Of a stretch of DNA of 28,433 nt, positions 8,303 through 16,132 are shown piece after piece. Position 1 is the first letter of the stretch. Every line of letters begins with the position of its first letter. A program made the translations under genes and the position numbers. The notes below the pieces were generated by a model that was not told the origin of the DNA, did no database searches, and saw nothing but the letters and a program-made list of their open reading frames with translations. Source of the stretch: Desulfobacterales bacterium (GTDB lineage Bacteria; Desulfobacterota; Desulfobacteria; Desulfobacterales; RPRI01). The stretch lies in NCBI GenBank assembly GCA_020052975.1, contig JAGVOC010000264.1, positions 1 through 28,433 on the forward strand. Reading direction: 5' to 3'.

Positions 8303-9066
8303 TATATCTGTCCTCTTATTTTAGCCCAGAGCAAGCCAATATATTCATGAATAGCAAGTTCCATTTTTTCAATATTACCCGAATCCGGGAAAAACATAAA
8401 AGGGCTGATAATATGTCGTTTTATAACACGGTGTCCTGTTGGTGCGGGAATAGGGTTCATACCGTTTTTCCTGAAAAAAGCCATTGAACGGGGCATATGG
8501 AATGCAGAAGTTACCAAAATAAATTTGTCTTTCCCAACTATTTTTTTGATTAATATTGCCTGATCTTCCGTATCCAATGCAGCAGATTCTTCAACAATAT
8601 CTTTTTTATCAAGTCCAAGTTCAATTGCAAGATCTGCCATGGTTTTTGATTCAGGAACAGGATCGAATATATTGCCGCCTGACAGAATCATTCTGCTTTG
8701 AGGCAATCTTTTATGTATGGTAACTCCTTCAATAAGTCTCGATAACGACTCTCCTGAAAGTCTGCTTGCCAATTGCAGATTCGGGTCTGTTATATGACCA
8801 CCGCCAAGCACAACTATCCACCGAACATCAGACATTGAATTTATATTCTGAAACGGCAAATATCTGTGTTCCAAGCTTCCAAAGATCCTATTTGATAAAA
8901 TACCATAACTCACGGATAAAAGGAAAACAACACCTAACGTTACGATTAATTTACCTGTTTTTTGTCTTCGTGTAAACAGGAGCAGCAATACGCCTGAAAC
9001 AAGAAGCGTAATGCAAATGGTCAGGGGAGAGAGCAGCATGCCTGCAATTTTTTTAAACAAAAACAT
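8302..9066 (-). CDS. DUF218 (YdcF/ElyC-like) inner-membrane protein
   Basis: The 254-residue product has two N-terminal transmembrane helices (about 10-30 and 38-57) and a DUF218 domain starting near WIVVLGGGH. It continues with the family motifs SRLIEGVTIHK, RMILSGGN, ALDTEDQA and LVTSAFHMPRSMAFF. Length and topology match E. coli ElyC, which acts in envelope biogenesis and is linked to undecaprenyl-carrier metabolism. A role in lipid-carrier handling for this glycan is inference. I use the ATG at 9066, which shares one base with the preceding stop (TGATG) and has AAGGAG about 10 nt upstream in the end of the sugar-transferase gene. A TTG one codon earlier is the alternative. It lies between initiating transferase and dehydratase genes. 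Confidence 0.88.
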   Translation of the reverse strand: MFLFKKIAGMLLSPLTICITLLVSGVLLLLFTRRQKTGKLIVTLGVVFLLSVSYGILSNRIFGSLEHRYLPFQNINSMSDVRWIVVLGGGHITDPNLQLASRLSGESLSRLIEGVTIHKRLPQSRMILSGGNIFDPVPESKTMADLAIELGLDKKDIVEESAALDTEDQAILIKKIVGKDKFILVTSAFHMPRSMAFFRKNGMNPIPAPTGHRVIKRHIISPFMFFPDSGNIEKMELAIHEYIGLLWAKIRGQI

Positions 9067-9626
9067 CAATGCTGAACTCCTTTCCCTGCAATAACATTTG
9101 ATAAAGTCATCATCACTATTTTCAGGTCAAACACGAAAGATCGGTGTTGCAAATAATACAAATCATAATCAACCTTGACCGGAATCGGAAGTTCGTCTCT
9201 CCCGTTTATCTGCGCCCAGCCGGTTATTCCCGGAATGAGTGTGTGAATATTATTTGAAGTTCTGAGTGCAACAAGATCATCCTGATTAAACAGGGCCGGC
9301 CTTGGTCCCACAAAACTCATATCTCCTTTCAGCACGCTTAATAATTGTGGCAGTTCATCGAGACTCGTCTTCCGGATAAATCTGCCGATTGTCGTTATAT
9401 ATCGATCCGGAGCAGCCAGCAGATGAGTTGCAACAGGGGGCGTATCCGTTCTCATTGACCTGAATTTCGGCATCCTGAAAATAGCATTATTCCGTCCCAC
9501 TCTGTCAGACCAGTACAGCACAGGCCCCCTTGAGGTCAATTTTATCAGAATTGAAATGACAAGCATGGGAATCGATAAAAGAATCAGCAGCAATATTGCA
9601 ATTATCAAATCGAATAATCTTTTCAT
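9066..9626 (-). CDS. Undecaprenyl-phosphate sugar phosphotransferase (PglC-type)
   Basis: This 186-residue monotopic phosphoglycosyl transferase has one N-terminal hydrophobic re-entrant helix (about 5-30). It also has KFRSMRTD (54-61), the catalytic Asp90-Glu91 dyad in TSLDELPQL, and the signature KGDMSFVGPRP (100-110). The family moves a sugar-1-phosphate from a UDP-sugar to undecaprenyl phosphate, the first membrane step of glycan assembly. The small size puts it with PglC-like enzymes rather than long WbaP/WcaJ proteins. Next to a WbpM-type dehydratase and a WbpV/WreQ-like reductase, UDP-D-QuiNAc or a relative is the likely substrate (inference). The ATG overlaps the stop of the toxin gene (ATGA) and has no Shine-Dalgarno, so translation should depend on the toxin gene upstream. 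Confidence 0.93.
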   Translation of the reverse strand: MKRLFDLIIAILLLILLSIPMLVISILIKLTSRGPVLYWSDRVGRNNAIFRMPKFRSMRTDTPPVATHLLAAPDRYITTIGRFIRKTSLDELPQLLSVLKGDMSFVGPRPALFNQDDLVALRTSNNIHTLIPGITGWAQINGRDELPIPVKVDYDLYYLQHRSFVFDLKIVMMTLSNVIAGKGVQH

Positions 9627-9982
9627 ATTTCAAGAGAGAAAACCACTTTCAGAGCCTGATCGATCATATGCACATCGCTTTGTTCCAATCTGCCACGCAC
9701 CCGAGACAATCTCAATCGATAGTCAATCGGACGAGTTTGCAGACAGTCGGCCATGGACTTCTTGTCAAGACCGTTTATCGCAGATGGAGTCAGGGTCACA
9801 TTAGTCTTGATTCTTGCCTTTTTCTCATTCCATTCTGTAATCGGCACAACCTGGATGACAGGGACGCGCGCATTGTAAACATCGTTTGTCACAATCACGC
9901 AGGGTCGCACCTTACCTGTCTCAGACCCCTGTACTGGATCCAGGTCGATATCGATGATCATGCCCCGTGAAAGAGTCGTCAT
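9623..9982 (-). CDS. mazF: MazF/PemK-family toxin (mRNA interferase)
   Basis: The 119-residue protein carries the PemK/MazF pattern: SRGMIIDIDLDPVQGSE, then GKVRPCVIVTND (23-34), PVIQVVPIT, and GLDKKSMADCLQTRPID (71-87). MazF toxins are ribosome-dependent or free endoribonucleases that cut single-stranded mRNA at short motifs. The gene starts with an ATGA overlap on the antitoxin stop, as expected for a toxin/antitoxin operon. Unusually, its own stop overlaps the start of the initiating sugar-transferase gene by ATGA as well. There is no truncation and the conserved Arg and Ser/Thr positions look intact, so it may be active. Confidence 0.92.
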   Translation of the reverse strand: MTTLSRGMIIDIDLDPVQGSETGKVRPCVIVTNDVYNARVPVIQVVPITEWNEKKARIKTNVTLTPSAINGLDKKSMADCLQTRPIDYRLRLSRVRGRLEQSDVHMIDQALKVVFSLEI

Positions 9983-10212
9983 TCGGGCCAGCCTTGAGCG
10001 GCTGATTCTGTCAATGACTTGAGATCAGAATCCTCCATGTAAGTTTCAGCATATAAATCGGCTGATTCCTTTAATTTTTGCGATTCCAATTCTTCCCTTA
10101 ACCGGTTCAACGCCTCACGAACCATGGCGCTTTTATCCTTGAAGCCGTAACTCTTATAATTATTTAAGAATTCAACCTGATTCTCTTTACAACTGAATTT
10201 AGTCTGCTGCAT
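9979..10212 (-). CDS. Ribbon-helix-helix-type antitoxin paired with MazF
   Basis: The 77-residue product has an N-terminal half resembling a short RHH/CopG DNA-binding fold (TKFSCKENQVEFLNNY ... KSAMVREALNRLREELE). It also has an acidic C-terminal tail ending in AAQGWPE, suited to toxin binding. The position directly before a MazF toxin with ATGA overlap supports the call. I place the start at the ATG at 10212, because GGAGGAGGGG lies 4-5 nt upstream; the reading frame stays open to a TTG at 10263. The antitoxin probably neutralises the toxin and represses its own promoter. A small palindromic element lies just upstream (10283-10342). Confidence 0.82.
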   Translation of the reverse strand: MQQTKFSCKENQVEFLNNYKSYGFKDKSAMVREALNRLREELESQKLKESADLYAETYMEDSDLKSLTESAAQGWPE

Positions 10213-10282
10213 AATCCCCTCCTCCGCGGGACTCATAAATTGAGAGCTTTGAAAAACGTCCAATTTTGCTCAAGTTCAAGGA

Positions 10283-10342
10283 AGGCGATAATTTCAACCG
10301 CAGGAATACATGGAAGTATTTCGAGGATTAAAATTTGAGCCT
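10283..10342. repeat. 60-nt imperfect palindrome upstream of the toxin/antitoxin pair
   Basis: Two 27-nt arms (10283-10309 and 10316-10342) around a 6-nt loop match at 18 of 27 positions. Three of the mismatches become G-U pairs in a minus-strand RNA. Outer ends AGGC/GCCT and inner ends GAATAC/GTATTT pair well. It may be a dispersed palindromic repeat, an antitoxin operator or an mRNA hairpin. It lies between the epimerase stop and the antitoxin start. Confidence 0.55.
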
Positions 10343-10434
10343 GACGATGAAATCGGGGAAAAGGGGGCGTTATGCAAAGGTCTCAAATTAGGTCTTAAAA
10401 TCAGGCCCAACTATAAGGCCATGCTGTACAGATG

Positions 10435-11455
10435 TCAATTCATTTTATTGAACCACTCTGCCGTTTGTTTTAATCCCTGTGCCAATGTGAAAGGAGGGTT
10501 CCAGTTTAGTTCTTCTCTGATTCTTGACGAGTCAACAGCAAGAGAGCCGGTCAGCCTCTCAATCTCCTGTGATTTCCCGGTTATGACGCCGGTAAGGCGC
10601 AGTATAAAAAGTGGCAGATGAAACAATCTTGCAGGTTTTCCGAGTGCTTCCGCTATTTGCCTGATAAGTTCCGGTGTGGATACATCTTCGCCGTCACTGA
10701 CAAAATAAGTTTGGTCCCGCCGCTCCGGGATAGTTAATACAGGCAATAATTGAATCAACAAGATTCCCAAGATAAATCATGCTCCGCTTATTCTTTATAC
10801 CGGAAAGAGGCATCGGAACTCCACGGTCAACCACTTTTAACAGCTTGAGAAAATTGGCTTTTACTTCAGGTCCGTAGACCATCGGCGCACGGATAATCAC
10901 TGCTTCCATGCTGGTTTCGCAGGCTATAACCTTTAATTTTTCTTCCGCTTCCCACTTGCTTATGCCATATGGATCAACCGGCGCAGGAATATCTCCTTCG
11001 GTATAAGGCTCTTCCATACCCTCCCCATTTACTTTAACGGTACTCAAGAAAACAAAACGCCGGACACCCGAGGAAGCTGCAGAACGTGCCAGTTTCTCGG
11101 TTCCGGCGGTATTAACAATACGATATTCGGAAAGAGGTTCGGATGATGAATCATCCATGACATGAACCCGTCCGGCGAGATGGACTACAGATTCAACATC
11201 ATTTAAGGCGTGAGTCCAGTCTGTGTCAGGACCGATCGAGCCTGTTTCTATGATTTGAATTTCTTGGGAGATACTCCGGATTTTATTCCGTGACCGGACG
11301 GAGGCGCGGACTTTCCAACCCCTCGAAACCATTTCCGCACAAAGCGCCTTTCCGACAAAACCATCTGCTCCGGTGATGAGAACACGAGACGAGTCCTTTG
11401 CACAACTCCCGGGAAATTGTTTTTCAGTAACTCCTTTTTTACTTCCCAAAAGCAT
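10435..11455 (-). pseudogene. SDR sugar-nucleotide reductase/4-epimerase (WbpV/WreQ-like), frameshifted
   Basis: The upstream part (11455-10694) has the NAD(P)-binding GADGFVG (29-35), the motif FLSTVKVNGEG, and the catalytic pair Tyr163/Lys167 in YGISK. The C-terminal part continues in another frame to 10435, with YFVSDGEDVSTPELIRQIAEALGK, the typical C-terminal domain of this family. Taking one G out of the GGG at 10716-10718 joins both into a 339-residue protein (1021 nt minus 1 is divisible by 3), so a single inserted base explains the break. Relatives reduce or epimerise 4-keto or 4-hydroxy UDP-sugars. Next to WbpM-type dehydratase and initiating transferase genes, a UDP-4-keto-QuiNAc reductase is a good guess. 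No clear ribosome-binding site precedes the ATG. GC content is higher than in the next genes upstream. A sequencing error is possible. Confidence 0.82.
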
Positions 11456-11556
11456 AAGGGCTGTTTTGAGTTTTGTGTGTTGCGTTTTTAGGTGAATTGA
11501 ACCGTCATTATCCGGAATTTGTTAAATTTTTCAAAGCTCTTGACTCAAGAGCTGAA

Positions 11557-12747
11557 TCAGTTCGAAAGATGCGATAAGATTTGACTGGCAGCCTTCGAAA
11601 CCGAAAAAGTGCTTTCCAGAAGGGCACGGGCGTTAAGCCCTAATTGAAGACGCAAGTTCTCATCTGCCAGTAACCTTCTTGCATATGACGTAAATATGTC
11701 ATCTTCGCCATTAATACAAACCAAGCCAGCTTTTTTATCTTCCAGCATTTCTTTCAGGTCATTGCCAGGGTTTATACTGGCCAGTATGGGCTTGGAATGG
11801 TACATATAGCTCATCATTTTCCCTGGAAAATTCTGAGATCTTAAACGTCGATCAAGAGAGATCAATCCCACATCAAATTCGGAAAGCATCGACAGGTATT
11901 CCTGATGATCCACAGGGTCGAGAATAGCAATATTAGTCAATTCCTTCAATTCTATTATTGCCTTTAATCGGCTTACTTCACTCCCACCGCCGACGAGCAA
12001 AAAATAAGCGGTTGGTTCATTTCGCAAATTTTCTGCAAGACGTATTATGTTATCTATGTCCTGTGCGACACCAATATTGCCACCGTAAAAAAAGACTACT
12101 TTATTCTGTAATCCTAAACGAACACGATATATAGTACGCGGAGCATATTTTTCAGTTAATGACGTCCAGTTGTAAAGCACCTCCAAATTATACTTCCTAT
12201 CAAGTCCTTTATCTTTGAAATACAGAAGATTAGCTGGAGATTGAACTCTAATAATATCTGCTGCTTCGTAATTATGCCGCTCTTTATATTTGAAATAGTA
12301 ATATACTAATCCTTTTGGCAAGATCCCGGTTTCCACTGCCCATTCTGGGAAAATATCGCCGAGGATTAAATAGGATGGACAGGCAAATTTCTTTTTCAAC
12401 CTTTTTACAAGAGAGCCAAAAAAAATTGACGGTGAGTAATAAATAATTAAATCGCAGGGATTTTCATCAAAAAATTGCTTTCCCTTTTTCCAAATGATTT
12501 TTGAAAGCCTAATTTCGTTGAAGGCGCGAACAAATCTCGTTGCTGATTTTATTTTACCAGTCCGAATTCTTAAAACCTTTATGCCATTCTCAAATGACAC
12601 CTGATGTTCCTGCAAAATGTTCTCATCGGGTGCTACCACTATAGGTTCATGGCCCAATCGACGGAATTCAACTGCAAGATCATGAATAAGCGTTGCACTC
12701 GACATAGTGCTGGGCAAATAATAAACAACAAAGAGCAATATTCGCAT
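11557..12747 (-). CDS. WbuB-type glycosyltransferase (GT4 family), probable FucNAc transferase
   Basis: The 396-residue GT-B protein opens with ILLFVVYYLPSTMSSATLIHDLA, the glycine-rich nucleotide-loop style of the WbuB family. It also shows YLILGDIFPEWAVETGIL, VVFFYGGNIGVAQD and NFPGKMMSYMYHSKPILAS, all typical of WbuB. WbuB of E. coli O26 and its P. aeruginosa relative WbjE are linked to transfer of L-FucNAc, and here the gene directly follows the fnlC homologue, as in those loci. Donor UDP-L-FucNAc is therefore inferred. The ATG at 12747 lacks a strong ribosome-binding site and lies 6 nt after the preceding stop; a TTG at 12753 would abut that stop. It acts at the cytoplasmic face of the membrane on lipid-linked intermediates. 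Confidence 0.88.
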   Translation of the reverse strand: MRILLFVVYYLPSTMSSATLIHDLAVEFRRLGHEPIVVAPDENILQEHQVSFENGIKVLRIRTGKIKSATRFVRAFNEIRLSKIIWKKGKQFFDENPCDLIIYYSPSIFFGSLVKRLKKKFACPSYLILGDIFPEWAVETGILPKGLVYYYFKYKERHNYEAADIIRVQSPANLLYFKDKGLDRKYNLEVLYNWTSLTEKYAPRTIYRVRLGLQNKVVFFYGGNIGVAQDIDNIIRLAENLRNEPTAYFLLVGGGSEVSRLKAIIELKELTNIAILDPVDHQEYLSMLSEFDVGLISLDRRLRSQNFPGKMMSYMYHSKPILASINPGNDLKEMLEDKKAGLVCINGEDDIFTSYARRLLADENLRLQLGLNARALLESTFSVSKAASQILSHLSN

Positions 12748-12753
12748 AAGCAA

Positions 12754-13836
12754 TTAAAAATAATTAGTAATCTGACTTCTTAGCACATTGATTACAACCG
12801 ATGACGGACTAAAGTCTTCACAAAGGTCATATCTTGCGTCCCACTTCATGCTTACAACAGTTTCCACCGCTTCAGCGATATTTACAGGATCGATTCCGGC
12901 CACGACATGAGCACCAGCTTCAACAGTTTCAGGCCTTTCAGTAGTTTTTCGTATGCTCACACATGGAACCTTGTAAAATAGTCCTTCCTCCGGGGTGGTA
13001 CCTGAATCCGCGATAAGGCAAAATGCGTTCATGCTGAGATGATTAAAATCGTAAAAACCGAGCGGATCGATAATTCTAATCCCTTTTGAAAATGTCATTT
13101 CTTTGATTTTGCTTCTTGTTCTGGGATGCATGGGATAAACAATTTCTTTTTTATATTTCTCATAGACAAGCGATAGACCTTTTAAAATTTTCTGAAGTGA
13201 TTCGGGATCATCGACATTTTCTTTTCTATGCGCCGTAACAGAGATGTATTCTTTTGGCTTCAAATCAAGAGTCTTTAAGATATGGCTTTCTTTAATTCTA
13301 TCCTGGAAGGCACGCATCACTTCAAATGTAGTATTACCGGTAACAAATATTTTCGCTGGGTGGATATTTTCCCTAAGTAAGTTTTCTCTGTGATAATTAT
13401 TAAAAGGAAGCAAAATGTCGGAAATATGATCGATTAGAATTCGGTTCCTCTGTTCGGGCATTCGTTTATCCCATGCCCGCAGCCCTGCTTCCATGTGGAA
13501 TATCTTAATACCGTAATGAGAGGCTGGCAGCACTGATAAACCACTGTAAGTATCCCCAAGAATTATTAGCGCATCAGGTTTTACCCTTCTGAATAACTGA
13601 TCGCTCTCTCGAATAACATCAGATACTTCATTTCCATAATTTGTTGTATCTATTGCTAATTGATAATCAGGTTCTCTCAATTCCAAATCTTTAAAGAAGA
13701 AATCCTTTAATTCTTTTGTATAATTTTGTCCGGTATGGACCATAATGTGATCAAAATTAAGCGCATCTAACTTTTTTAAAACCGACCACATTTTTATCAT
13801 CTCAGGCCGGGTTCCCATGATTGTCATCACTTTCAT
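12754..13836 (-). CDS. fnlC: UDP-N-acetyl sugar 2-epimerase, FnlC/WbjD-like
   Basis: The 360-residue protein is a non-hydrolysing UDP-sugar 2-epimerase. It has GTRPEMIK (8-15), the ILGDTYSG segment, HMEAGLRAWDKRMPEQRNRILIDHISD and the GTTPEEG loop. With FnlA- and FnlB-like genes upstream it best fits the third enzyme of UDP-L-FucNAc synthesis, which turns UDP-L-PneNAc to UDP-L-FucNAc at C2. WecB (ManNAc) is a homologue but would not explain the neighbours. I use the ATG at 13836, with GGAGG 6 nt upstream; a longer frame begins at 13857 without such a site. It is separated by about 80 nt from the C-methyltransferase gene. Soluble, cytoplasmic. Confidence 0.9.
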   Translation of the reverse strand: MKVMTIMGTRPEMIKMWSVLKKLDALNFDHIMVHTGQNYTKELKDFFFKDLELREPDYQLAIDTTNYGNEVSDVIRESDQLFRRVKPDALIILGDTYSGLSVLPASHYGIKIFHMEAGLRAWDKRMPEQRNRILIDHISDILLPFNNYHRENLLRENIHPAKIFVTGNTTFEVMRAFQDRIKESHILKTLDLKPKEYISVTAHRKENVDDPESLQKILKGLSLVYEKYKKEIVYPMHPRTRSKIKEMTFSKGIRIIDPLGFYDFNHLSMNAFCLIADSGTTPEEGLFYKVPCVSIRKTTERPETVEAGAHVVAGIDPVNIAEAVETVVSMKWDARYDLCEDFSPSSVVINVLRSQITNYF

Positions 13837-13914
13837 GCTATTCCTCCGATATCGCATTCAGATTGACTTTTACTTTATTCACGCTATCCTTGATTCTGAC
13901 TGGAATCGATATGG

Positions 13915-15198
13915 TTACTTGGACATTACTCGTACTTCCGGCAAGGGAATAATGAATTTTCCGCCCTGTTGTAGATAATCTTGCCTCTTTTTAATAACTT
14001 CATCTGTAAAAGCCCAGGCAAACAATACTGCATAATCAGGAAATTTTGCCTCTTTCACGTAATCCCACGATTTAATCGGCACGTGCGTTCCTGGAGTGTA
14101 GAATCCTTGTTTGGCTGGCGCGTCATCGACAACATAATCCAAATAGCGCTTGTCTATACCGCAATAATTCATAACGATGGTCCCTCTCCCGGATGCACCA
14201 TAACCGATAATCGTTTTCCCTTCATTTTTAAAGCGATTCAGCAGATCTAAAAGATGGCTTCGCGTCTCGGCTACTCTTTCCGCATACTTCGAATATGTTT
14301 CAACCTTATCAAAACCTTTGTTTTCTTCATATTTAATCATATTAAAAACTGCTGGCGAGATTTCTTCAGACCGCTGGCCAATATTCCTTGCAAAAAACCG
14401 CACAGAACCAGAACGTATTCCTGGAATATTATGTAAATCAAAAATCTCCATATCAAATCTTTTCAAAAAGCTTATTAAGGATTTTAATGAATAATAACTC
14501 ATATGTTCATGGTAAATCATGTCATATTGCATTTCATCTATAAGGGTACCCAGATAATAAATTTCAATTACAAGCACCCCGTCATCCTTCAATAAACATT
14601 TGACCCCTTTCATGATATCAATCATATTATCAATATGCGCAAAAGAATAGCTCGATAGAAAGACGTCAAATTGGCCGTATTCTTTTTTGATTTCAATAGC
14701 GCGCTTTTCAGTGAAAAAATCGTTAATTACATCAACATCCTTCGAATCGATAGAATTAACCACATTAGTCGCAGGATCTATTCCAACTGCATGCGCCCCC
14801 AGCGCTGCTAATGGTTTGAGTAAAACGCCATCATTGCATCCAAGTTCAAATGCTGAAGGATTTTGTTTATCCTTAAGAAAACGGTCGTAAGTTTCCTGTG
14901 CAAAGACTATAAAATGATCAACCAATGTACGTATCGCAGACGAAAAAAAGAAATAGTTTTCTTTGAATAAAACCTCTGCCGGCACTACATCGCTTATCTG
15001 GACTAAAAAACAATCCTGACATAAGTTGAGATTAAAAGGGTAATATTTCTCATTTGGAAAGTCTTCTTCTTTAAGAAACCCGCCAGCCAGTGGAAAATTG
15101 CCAAAATCTAATATTCTTGTTAAATTAGATCCTTCACAAAAACGACAAGTTGTACGACTTATAAACTTGCCTATTGACTTAACGGGCGCTACTTGCAT
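13915..15198 (-). CDS. SAM-dependent C-methyltransferase of the TylCIII/NovU type
   Basis: The domains run in the order of sugar C-methyltransferases. First is a putative zinc domain with Cys18/Cys21 (CRFC) and Cys60/Cys63 (CQDC). Then comes a Rossmann methyltransferase core (AFELGCNDGVLLKPL followed by AVGIDPATNV, about 115-145). The C-terminal domain contains IGYGASGRGTIVMN and DDAPAKQGFYTPGTHVPI. The 427-residue length is typical. These enzymes add a methyl group to a carbon next to the keto group of 4-keto sugar nucleotides. It starts 10 nt before the fnlB stop, so translation should be coupled, and it splits fnlB from fnlC. GGGAG precedes the ATG by 7 nt. This suggests a branched sugar derived from the FnlA product or another ketosugar of the locus (inference). 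Confidence 0.88.
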   Translation of the reverse strand: MQVAPVKSIGKFISRTTCRFCEGSNLTRILDFGNFPLAGGFLKEEDFPNEKYYPFNLNLCQDCFLVQISDVVPAEVLFKENYFFFSSAIRTLVDHFIVFAQETYDRFLKDKQNPSAFELGCNDGVLLKPLAALGAHAVGIDPATNVVNSIDSKDVDVINDFFTEKRAIEIKKEYGQFDVFLSSYSFAHIDNMIDIMKGVKCLLKDDGVLVIEIYYLGTLIDEMQYDMIYHEHMSYYSLKSLISFLKRFDMEIFDLHNIPGIRSGSVRFFARNIGQRSEEISPAVFNMIKYEENKGFDKVETYSKYAERVAETRSHLLDLLNRFKNEGKTIIGYGASGRGTIVMNYCGIDKRYLDYVVDDAPAKQGFYTPGTHVPIKSWDYVKEAKFPDYAVLFAWAFTDEVIKKRQDYLQQGGKFIIPLPEVRVMSK

Positions 15199-16100
15199 GA
15201 TTTATCTCCCTTATTTTTATTCATATAGAAGGCTAATTCAGAAACCATTTTAGCGGCAGGAATACCATAAGGGTAAATATTTTTAAGTCCACCGTACTTG
15301 GTTTGAAGGACTCTCTTGTATATCTTATCATCGCTTGTTATGGCCTCAATACGGACATGTTTTTCAAATATGTCGTTAAACAGACAAAGAAGGTCGAACT
15401 TTGTAATAGGTTCGTTGGGGGCAAAATGAAAAACAGCAGATTCGTTTCTCAGTGTTTCAAAGTGATCACCCTCGATTATCTTGAGACAGAGTTGCCCGAA
15501 CTGGTATGTCGAAATGCCATGCCATATATGATTTGTATAACCATACACAACGGAGTCAGCAGGCTGCTTTAAAAACCATTCCATCAACCCTTCACCCAAA
15601 AATGGACTGGGGCCAATTATGGAACACCGCAAGTTCAGAAAATGCTTATCAAACACCTCACCAAGACTTTTTGTTATGCCATAAAAATCAGGGCAATTAT
15701 GAAGATCGTCTTCACGGTAGCTTTCTGCTTCTCCTGCGAAAACCCCATCGGTGGAAATATGTAACACCCTTACACTGCGTTCCTTTGCAAAGGCAGATAG
15801 TTCGTGAGGAAATAGGGAATTAATTTTGATTGCTTTGCGGATAGTGGTCGGGTCTTTCTCCGCAATTTTCCCAGGAAGTATTCCTATACAATTAATAAAA
15901 TAGTCGTAACATGGCGAGCGGTCACAAATTACTTCGAGTTCTCTTAAGCCAGACATGACATCAAAATAAAAAGGGTCTTGTTTGTCAAATATATGCGTTC
16001 CGTTTACATCAATAGTGGCCGATACTGCAAGCACCCGATGAACCATGTGTCCCAGCATGCCTGTAACACCCAAAACCAAAACCTTTTTATTGACTGCCAT
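15189..16100 (-). CDS. fnlB: RmlD-like SDR reductase, FnlB/WbjC-like
   Basis: The 303-residue protein has the NAD(P)-binding GVTGMLG (11-17), STDGVF (116-121) and the Tyr140-x3-Lys144 pair in YGITK, as in dTDP-4-dehydrorhamnose reductase and WbjC. Between FnlA- and FnlC-type genes it is expected to reduce UDP-4-keto-6-deoxy-L-arabino-HexNAc to UDP-L-PneNAc in the UDP-L-FucNAc route. The ATG at 16100 follows AAGGA at about 11 nt. It overlaps the C-methyltransferase gene by 10 nt at its 3' end. I cannot exclude that it reduces a methylated intermediate instead. Cytoplasmic. Confidence 0.88.
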   Translation of the reverse strand: MAVNKKVLVLGVTGMLGHMVHRVLAVSATIDVNGTHIFDKQDPFYFDVMSGLRELEVICDRSPCYDYFINCIGILPGKIAEKDPTTIRKAIKINSLFPHELSAFAKERSVRVLHISTDGVFAGEAESYREDDLHNCPDFYGITKSLGEVFDKHFLNLRCSIIGPSPFLGEGLMEWFLKQPADSVVYGYTNHIWHGISTYQFGQLCLKIIEGDHFETLRNESAVFHFAPNEPITKFDLLCLFNDIFEKHVRIEAITSDDKIYKRVLQTKYGGLKNIYPYGIPAAKMVSELAFYMNKNKGDKSCK

Positions 16101-16132
16101 TTCAAATATAATCCTTGGAGCTGTAGAATATC

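Noticed and set aside
9596..9970. Open frame on the plus strand opposite the toxin gene
   Set aside because: It mirrors the toxin reading frame, has no ribosome-binding site and no recognisable domain; the minus-strand MazF call explains the region.
10213..10300. Promoter of the antitoxin gene
   Set aside because: Best pair (TTGGAC, 17 nt, ATTTAT) matches consensus in only half the positions on each side.
10310..10621. Plus-strand open frame across the palindrome and the C-terminal part of the epimerase
   Set aside because: Antisense to conserved epimerase sequence (YFVSDGEDVSTPEL region lies just upstream) and lacks family features.
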